A stretch of DNA of 64,000 nucleotides from Isoperla grammatica (taxonomy: Eukaryota > Arthropoda > Insecta > Plecoptera > Perlodidae): positions 55,545,221-55,609,220 of the forward strand of contig OX246740.1 in the NCBI GenBank assembly GCA_945910005.1. Direction: 5' to 3'. Under the pieces are notes generated by a model. It was not told where the DNA came from and searched no databases. It saw only the letters and a program-made list of their open reading frames with translations. Position 1 is the stretch's first letter, and each line of letters begins with the position of its first letter. Position numbers and translations under genes: made by a program. This document shows positions 58,011-64,000 of this stretch, in pieces.

Positions 58011-58045
58011 TATAAAGCCAACCTCGTCAACCGCACTCGCAGTTT
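58011..58045 (+). promoter_or_regulatory. Candidate core promoter (TATA + Inr)
   Basis: TATAAAG at 58011 lies 30 bases upstream of the A in CTCGCAGTTTTT (A at 58041), close to the initiator consensus at standard spacing. The following 100 bases are markedly GC-richer (GGACGTCC, GCGTGCGTGCG, GGCGCC). No clear donor or start codon with a long frame follows. Confidence 0.3.
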
Positions 58046-58368
58046 TTGGACGTCCTCTATGCGAAAGCGTGCGTGCGAAAGTGGCGCCTCTCACTGACCC
58101 CTGAGAAAAACCTCCGTAAACTGTGACCCACCCCCTCTCGTCACTCTCATTGGAAGACTAATCGCTCTTTCTTCTATCAACCCCTATCTGGGCGCTCTCC
58201 CGGACAAGCGCCTCTCTAGGGGGCCGACATTGCCCCCATCCTGGTCATATTAGCCTGCCAGAAGCTCTTTGCCCTTCACTCCGTAATACGATCAGAGTCC
58301 ATCTCATCCGATCACCTATCTACACGACGATAATACCTCCCAACGCTCAGCAAGTCGCTTCCAAATGT
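58046..58368. other. GC-richer non-coding stretch
   Basis: Nothing beyond the base composition shift was seen. Confidence 0.45.
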
Positions 58369-58384
58369 GGGGGGGGGGGGGGGG
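58369..58384 (+). repeat. G16 homopolymer
   Basis: Sixteen consecutive G. Confidence 0.95.
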
Positions 58385-61134
58385 CAGCGGCCCACAATCA
58401 CACGTTCTCTTGTTTGCTCGCCCACATCGAGAGAGCGTTTCCAACAAAGTTCAAGTCGGACTTTTGTATACTCGAGTAAGTGAAAGTGGTGGATGAATTT
58501 TTTATAACGATTACGGGGACTGTATTTACTCTTGTTCAAGTACAAACTGAACGATTGTTTAAGTTTCAAGTCGATGAGATTTGTGTGTTCTTCGTCCGTT
58601 GTATGTTCAAGAAAGGTTCGTCTTTGTGTTAACGATGAGTCAGTAAATTAGACTTAGTTCCATGAATTAAGTAGTTTTCTCGATCCAACATGTTTACATA
58701 ATATACTTGAATACTTACCCCATCTTCGGCGCATGGGAAACAACAAAAGCCGACTCCAACAATACTAGGCAAATCATTAGTAAACTACTACAAGACCTTT
58801 TAGCCAAAACATTCATCCAAACTTGAGCAATTACAAGTTTGCTCTTCTGTAAGTTGTATGGCTGCCTTCAAGCATGGATGGACGACGAAAGGTTGAGTTC
58901 TGTTCTGTTCCAACTCGGTGGGTGGTGGTTTGAAAGGGTTCCATAGTCAACGATGACACAAAAGGGTTTTCATCTTCATCTCATTGTTCTTACGAGCAAG
59001 TCTTCTACGCAAGTCGAACATGCCTATCTGCTTGGTTGTGCACAGAATTCATTACTTGTCTGTATTTGTTTTCAAAATACTTAGAATATGGCACAATTTA
59101 CCCACATCTATTTGCCAGTAAACGTTGAATGCCTTTTAGGTTATTGATATTGGCGAAAATGAATGGGAAATTCCGCCAAAGGCTAATGGAGGATACGCAT
59201 AGATCAAAAGTATAAGGTTTACACAATAAGGTTCTGTGGGAGTATTTTTCGTAGACGCTAAGATGTTGTATATAGTTCTTCTAGTCCGACGGTGTTACGA
59301 AGCCTGTTTAACAATATTAACAAGTCTCGCTTCGTGAATGTAAAACCCGAGACGAATTTTAACGAGTTTCAAAGTAATAACGTGTTTGGAATTTATACAT
59401 AAGACTAATATTGTTTTTTATACGTAACAATTTCGAAACGCGTGTGTTCGCGTGTTCCGATCTCTACTGAAACCATCTAACAAAATTACATAACTTTTAA
59501 AGAACTAACAAAAATTTGGATGTTTATTCATAATTTGATTTTTTTTTTCTTATTATGAGACTGTAGCAAGGTGTGTGAATTGGCAATTTCTAGAAGTTTT
59601 TCGTACTGAAAACGTAGTTACCAGAATGAAGCAAATTTAATATCAGATTTTATGGGGTCACAAATTGACGTCACAGATAATGAAGAACACGTATCGAACA
59701 AGGGGATATTAAAGTATAGGGTAGGTATATACTTTGCATCCTAGAGACAACAATAACTTTTTTACAATGTAATTGAAAATTGATTCCGGTAAAAAATCAA
59801 AATCGCCAATCCAACTTTGTTGAAATTTACACATAAATTACTCAATAGATATTGACAGAATTCGTATTTCTAAACGTGATTTCAATGCTTCACTGCTCAC
59901 TTTGCATCTGTATGCAATGGTGTATGCTTCCGTGTTGCAAACGTGCAGTGAGTACTGAGAATTCACCGTGAGGTACCAACACTATTTCAAACATTTAATT
60001 ACCCTCACTCGTACCCACATCCAGGTACACACGATGCATTTCCAGCAAACATTCGTCGAGCACGCTACATTAACTACAAACAAGACAAAGCGCACAATTC
60101 AGCGACGACGTATAACAATCGAAATACGGAAGTGATTCACCGTTCTGATTGGTTCCCGGAGAAACTCACTCGTAAATTAGCCTTTATGTTCGCTTCCCCC
60201 CGTACGAGACTACGACGCTTGCCACATTATTCACATCCAGTGACCCCATTGGCTACACATTCTATGTTTATCTAGCAAATTTCCAATGTATGATTGCAAC
60301 ATAAATGTCTACTCTAGGAAATATTCAGCGTTCGACAAAGCCAAGTGTAGATACTTAAAACTAAGTTGGGAACTTTTTACAAAGTTGTGGCGAATGAAAG
60401 AAGGATTTGTTAACGAGAAGTTATTATTGAGCTCTATATTACCAACAAACCGTACTTCCAAACGTCTCTTGAGCAGGTCTCAATAGATGGCGGTAAACCC
60501 AACTTGAATTGAGAAAAGTTTTGTTGAAGAAGTGTTCTTTGAAAGCTGCTCTACCTACGGAATAATAATGAATGTACAGTCAATCTGAGAGGTAGTAACT
60601 AATTGGTTCGAGTACTGTCTAGGTAAACGGGTTCAACATTTCTTGTTCACCTTTCAAGGTATATTTTATAATGTAAGTCTTCCAAGTTTTCTAAAGTCCG
60701 TAACGGATATGAAATACGACAAGTAGAATTTAAAATAATATCATAATAGTTATCATAATATACTGGGATTGTATTACAATGTATATTGTACTATTTTGTT
60801 GTAAGTAAACCGTGAATTGTAGAAAATTTATCTGAAGATCACTACGCAAAACATTATCGGTACAATGAATCTCACGATTTTTTCTTTAGCTCTTTTATAT
60901 CTCTATTTAAAAAATATTGAATCACTGTTTCCAGGTTGTAGAATATATCCACCGTTCATCCACACTATATAATACGGCGATATGTGATGAAAATATATGT
61001 AATAAGATAATGATAATATTATTATTAGTAGGAAGCAAGGGCTGTGCAGACCAGTTTTTACCTGATGCGCCCCTCGTCAGGTCCCTAACTAGGTACATTA
61101 TACTTCCTGGATAAAGGGAGCAAAGCCTTCGCCT
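58385..61134. other. Non-coding stretch
   Basis: A perfect CRE lies at 59666-59673 in otherwise AT-rich DNA. Frames of 65-66 codons only. No repeat family was recognised. Confidence 0.5.
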
Positions 61135-61245
61135 AACTAGAGAGGAAAACTTTGTAAAACACCATCAGTCAGCATTGCCGGAGACTCTAATCAACCCGGC
61201 TATCGAATGACGAAAGTCTCGCATGTTACAGCTAAGCCACCTCTA
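61135..61245 (-). mobile_element. tRNA-derived SINE head
   Basis: On the reverse strand: GAGGTGGCTTAGCTGTAACA contains a clear A box (TGGCTTAGCTG), followed by TGCGAGACTTTCGTC, a B-box-like GGGTTGATTAGAGTC, then TCCGGCAATGCTGACTG and TTTTCCTC. It shares GTAACnTGCGAGACT with the heads at 950 and 38212, and the CGGCAAT…TTTCCTC tail with those at 42943 and 38790, linking the copies into one family. Confidence 0.65.
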
Positions 61246-63144
61246 TAGGCATGCGAGGGTATGACGCCGCGTTCTCACCTTCATCGCATTTACTTATATT
61301 ATTCATGTGCACAGCTCTTTCTTTTATCTAGTTTATATAAGTTCTGTATGTGCATGGCGTAGTTCGCCTATATATTATGTTAGTGTACATCTCGTTGGTA
61401 CGTAAAACATCACAAAGCATATTTCACGACATGAATATTTGATGATATATGGTAAAGAAACAAAACGACAAAATAACGAAACAAAATGGAGTCATGACGT
61501 CACTCAGGGTGGGTGCGGTTTGCACAAACGGTGCGCGCGTGCAGCCCGCGCTATTTACTTGATCCAACTCACTCCCGACGAGTGAGAAACTGGATGAAAC
61601 TTGATTGAACCGCGGTGACTGTGAGAGACGTTTACTAGATTAATATGGTAACGAAGAAACGATCTAACAACCATCGTTTCTCTTCTGAACATGTATTAGA
61701 GAATGTATTATGCTGCTCTGACAGATGTTAGCCGAAAAGCTCCCGTTTTCTAATACTAAATATTTCCTTTACATTATATTAATGCATGTTGATAGAAATG
61801 AATCATCAAATTACATATAACTAGAGAGGTCCTCTCCTGAATGGAAGTAGACTCCCTATCTAGGCCCGGTGTACAAATTGTCCTATACGTCACTATGTCT
61901 TCCGTAAGAGGTGGCCAAATGCGATACTCACTCAACTTTCCCTCCAATAACCCTTCAAATCTAGGTATTGTATATTTTGCGTTCCCATTTATTTAATAAC
62001 GAAATGTAAATTTGTATAATGTAATTTTGCCTTAAATATGCAACGACAATAATTTAACAAACGAATTTAACAAAACGTAAAATAGATGCGTGTTTTTTGC
62101 AACGTGACTATGAGTATGATTGCGAATACCCTACAACCAGTATTTGTTTGAACACTTGAATAAGTTTCTCGAGAAAACCTACAGATTTGCAGTATATAAT
62201 ATACTCTCTTTCTTGGCTTTATCTCGTTTATAGTGAGCTTATCTGCTGAACATGATGAGTTCTTTCAACTTCGCATTCCTTTTCACATTCCTGACCCTTT
62301 AGATCACAAAATCGAAAGTAAAGATTTATAGCCATGTATTTATTTATATATAAAAATATTTTTACTAAAATCGTCTCGAAAGGTTGAAAAGCAAGAAGAT
62401 ATTACATCCAAAGATCATTCAACCCAAAACTTTCCCCCGACAACTTTCCGCTACTTCCTCTATAGAGAAAGATTTATTTCAAACTCATTCAGAAGTTTTA
62501 TTTACTCTCATACTAATGGAGTTTCTGTGTAGTAGATGTCCGATCCCACCCAAGAAGGTAACTGATGATTAGAAGTATGTTACGATAACCTTCATTGTTG
62601 TCGGCTGTCGCTGTGCCTGCAGCGCCTCGGGCTCGGTTGAAAGCGAGGGGACATCGAACGGGCAATGTATCAGGATCAAGATGTATTTGTTATGATGGCC
62701 GCGCGAGGCGCATTCTCGAAATGATATAAGTTAAAGTGGTCTCGGTCTGTTCGAAAAGTCGCACAGTTCCATAAGTCGCCGCCGTTATCTCCGAGCGGAC
62801 GTATAGAAAAAAGAGGAATAAAGTACAAGGCGGGTTATCTCCGACCCCGCAGCTGTACTGTGTACTGTGTATACTCTGTCCGAACCGGGAAAATACATCG
62901 AGTACAAACGAAAAAACTTCAAGTACACTTGGAAAACTTTTACTTGCTACATTTACTACTATGGCTGTACGTTGGTTTTTCTTTTCTTCAATGTTTGTCT
63001 GCGACAACGCCGGAAAACACATAATATATCAAGTGTTCATAGTTGTTATGGATGCACACATATAAAGGCACCTTATGTACATTTTTTAGAATCAGTGCAT
63101 ATCTATAATAGAACCGAAATAATAATGAATTAAAGGCGCATCTG
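61246..63144. other. Non-coding stretch with CRE and a CpG-rich patch
   Basis: A perfect CRE lies at 61495-61502, followed by a GC-rich 61510-61560 (CGGTGCGCGCGTGCAGCCCG). A second CpG-rich patch spans 62590-62720. The 110-codon reverse frame (62690-63022) and 88-codon forward frame overlap and are unrecognised. TAGGCCCGGTGTA at 61862 resembles the end of the element at 1837-2223 over 13 bp only. Confidence 0.45.
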
Positions 63145-63280
63145 AATTGGAAATTAACGGTAGCAGTAAAATTAACGTTTGAGTCAATCCCACTATCTTG
63201 GCTATTACCGTAGGTTTCATCACCCAATGGTATTGTCTACAACGTTACCGTTACTGTTCACTTAAATATTAATTTTCAAT
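63145..63280. mobile_element. 136-bp MITE, family copy 2
   Basis: The left end ATTGGAAATTAACGGTAGCA plus GTAA and the right end (reverse-complemented) ATTGAAAATTAA, with ACAGTAACGGTAACGT further in, are an imperfect inverted pair. The left end resembles that of the element at 33274 (TTGAAAATTAACAGTACCAG). The arms are more diverged than in copy 1. No coding frame is present. Confidence 0.5.
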
Positions 63281-64000
63281 GTGAATGAGACTTTATTAGA
63301 TGTTGACTTGTTTCAGTTAAACCTAATCTCCACGATTGTTTGGTACATGTGTGCCCTGAAACCACAACGAATCAAACTTTCAAACACGCACATATTTTTC
63401 TGAATACCTACGAGTACGACCCTATACATAACATGTAATAACAATTCTTATAAATTGTAATATCCTTTGTAATTCTTCAAATGTAATAATTGTGTGACAT
63501 TTGTGCTGAAATTGTGGAATTGTGTGAAAAGTGACAACTCAAATAATGTCCTGCAAAAATGAGTAATTTATATACAATATGACACACTTTCAGTATACTA
63601 TGTTAATCTAGTTCAATCAGGTTCTTCAATATGTAGCCTTATTGTGCCCCCCGAAGGCTCATTTTCAATGATAAACGTTGACACATGCTAGATAACTCGA
63701 AGGGCTGTATCCGTTTAACTGACAAACAAAGCCAGTTCCCAATACCCAACAGTTTGGCGTTACTTATCTGCGAGTTATGTATAGGGTCAATAGTGAGACA
63801 GACGGTAATTCACTTTGTGCGACTATCCTACAGAGATATTGACCCGCGAGCACATCAAACTAATAACAACAACATCTCGCACTCGATTGCTTAACAGTGT
63901 CTCATGTCTACATTACCGCGTTCAAGCGATGCTCAAGGGTTCATTAAAATGTGTAATTAATAGCGTATACTATCTCCTCAACTGAATCCGAGAGTAGCAA
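63281..64000. other. AT-rich non-coding stretch
   Basis: One 69-codon frame (63685-63894) without features. Nothing else was seen to the window end. Confidence 0.5.

Noticed and set aside
61862..61874. Third member of the 1837-2223 element (TAGGCCCGGTGTA)
   Set aside because: Only 13 bp match and no inverted partner was found nearby.

Overview
The window is animal (metazoan) nuclear DNA with no gene that can be confirmed from sequence alone. It is AT-rich. There is no bacterial-style gene packing, and stop codons are dense in all six frames. The longest open frames are either read straight through simple repeats (34.3-35.3 kb and 55.9-56.7 kb) or are under 135 codons with no recognisable domain. 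Long tetranucleotide microsatellites, tRNA-derived SINE relics, many short foldback (MITE-like) elements and a decayed LINE 3' end point to an invertebrate. CpG is not strongly depleted. A mollusc or other lophotrochozoan would fit, but that is a guess from general character and not from a diagnostic gene.

Layout. 0-6 kb: a TTA-flanked MITE, a SINE relic, two foldback elements, a 21-unit array of a 16-bp repeat (3613-3948) ending in a palindromic cap, and another foldback element (5834-6008), followed by a possible terminal exon (6114). 6-17 kb: mostly featureless AT-rich DNA, with a good splice donor at 7771/7772, an 18-G run and one copy of a dispersed repeat (14565). 17-25 kb: a possible promoter plus first exon (17682-17778), three transposon-like inverted-repeat elements, and two further copies of the 14.6-kb repeat, one of which has become a tandem/palindromic structure (22141-22272). 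25-34 kb: a CpG-rich block, a 56-bp tandem repeat, two core-promoter candidates (27579; 29621 with a perfect CRE), a duplicated hairpin unit, MITEs and a reverse-strand non-LTR retrotransposon tail. 34-43 kb: an 883-bp (GTCT)n tract, several SINEs, a 693-bp PIF/Harbinger-like element with TTA target-site duplication, a Z-DNA-type (GTGCGT)n tract. 43-52 kb: SINE relics, a 94-bp palindrome that is a solo copy of the cap of the 3.6-kb array, a hAT-like element, and (CAGT)n. 52-64 kb: an 8-copy 102-bp minisatellite just upstream of a CRE/CCAAT region and a consensus splice donor, a TATA/Inr candidate, and a second copy of the 33.3-kb MITE.

What may be working together is limited. The promoter and exon candidates suggest that unseen genes start or end here, or that the window is intronic or intergenic between them. 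The perfect CRE octamer TGACGTCA occurs nine times by eye, all after 27.9 kb. I found no defence system, gene cluster or other new multi-gene system. The more unusual signals are repeat-structural. All identities, boundaries and counts were read by eye.
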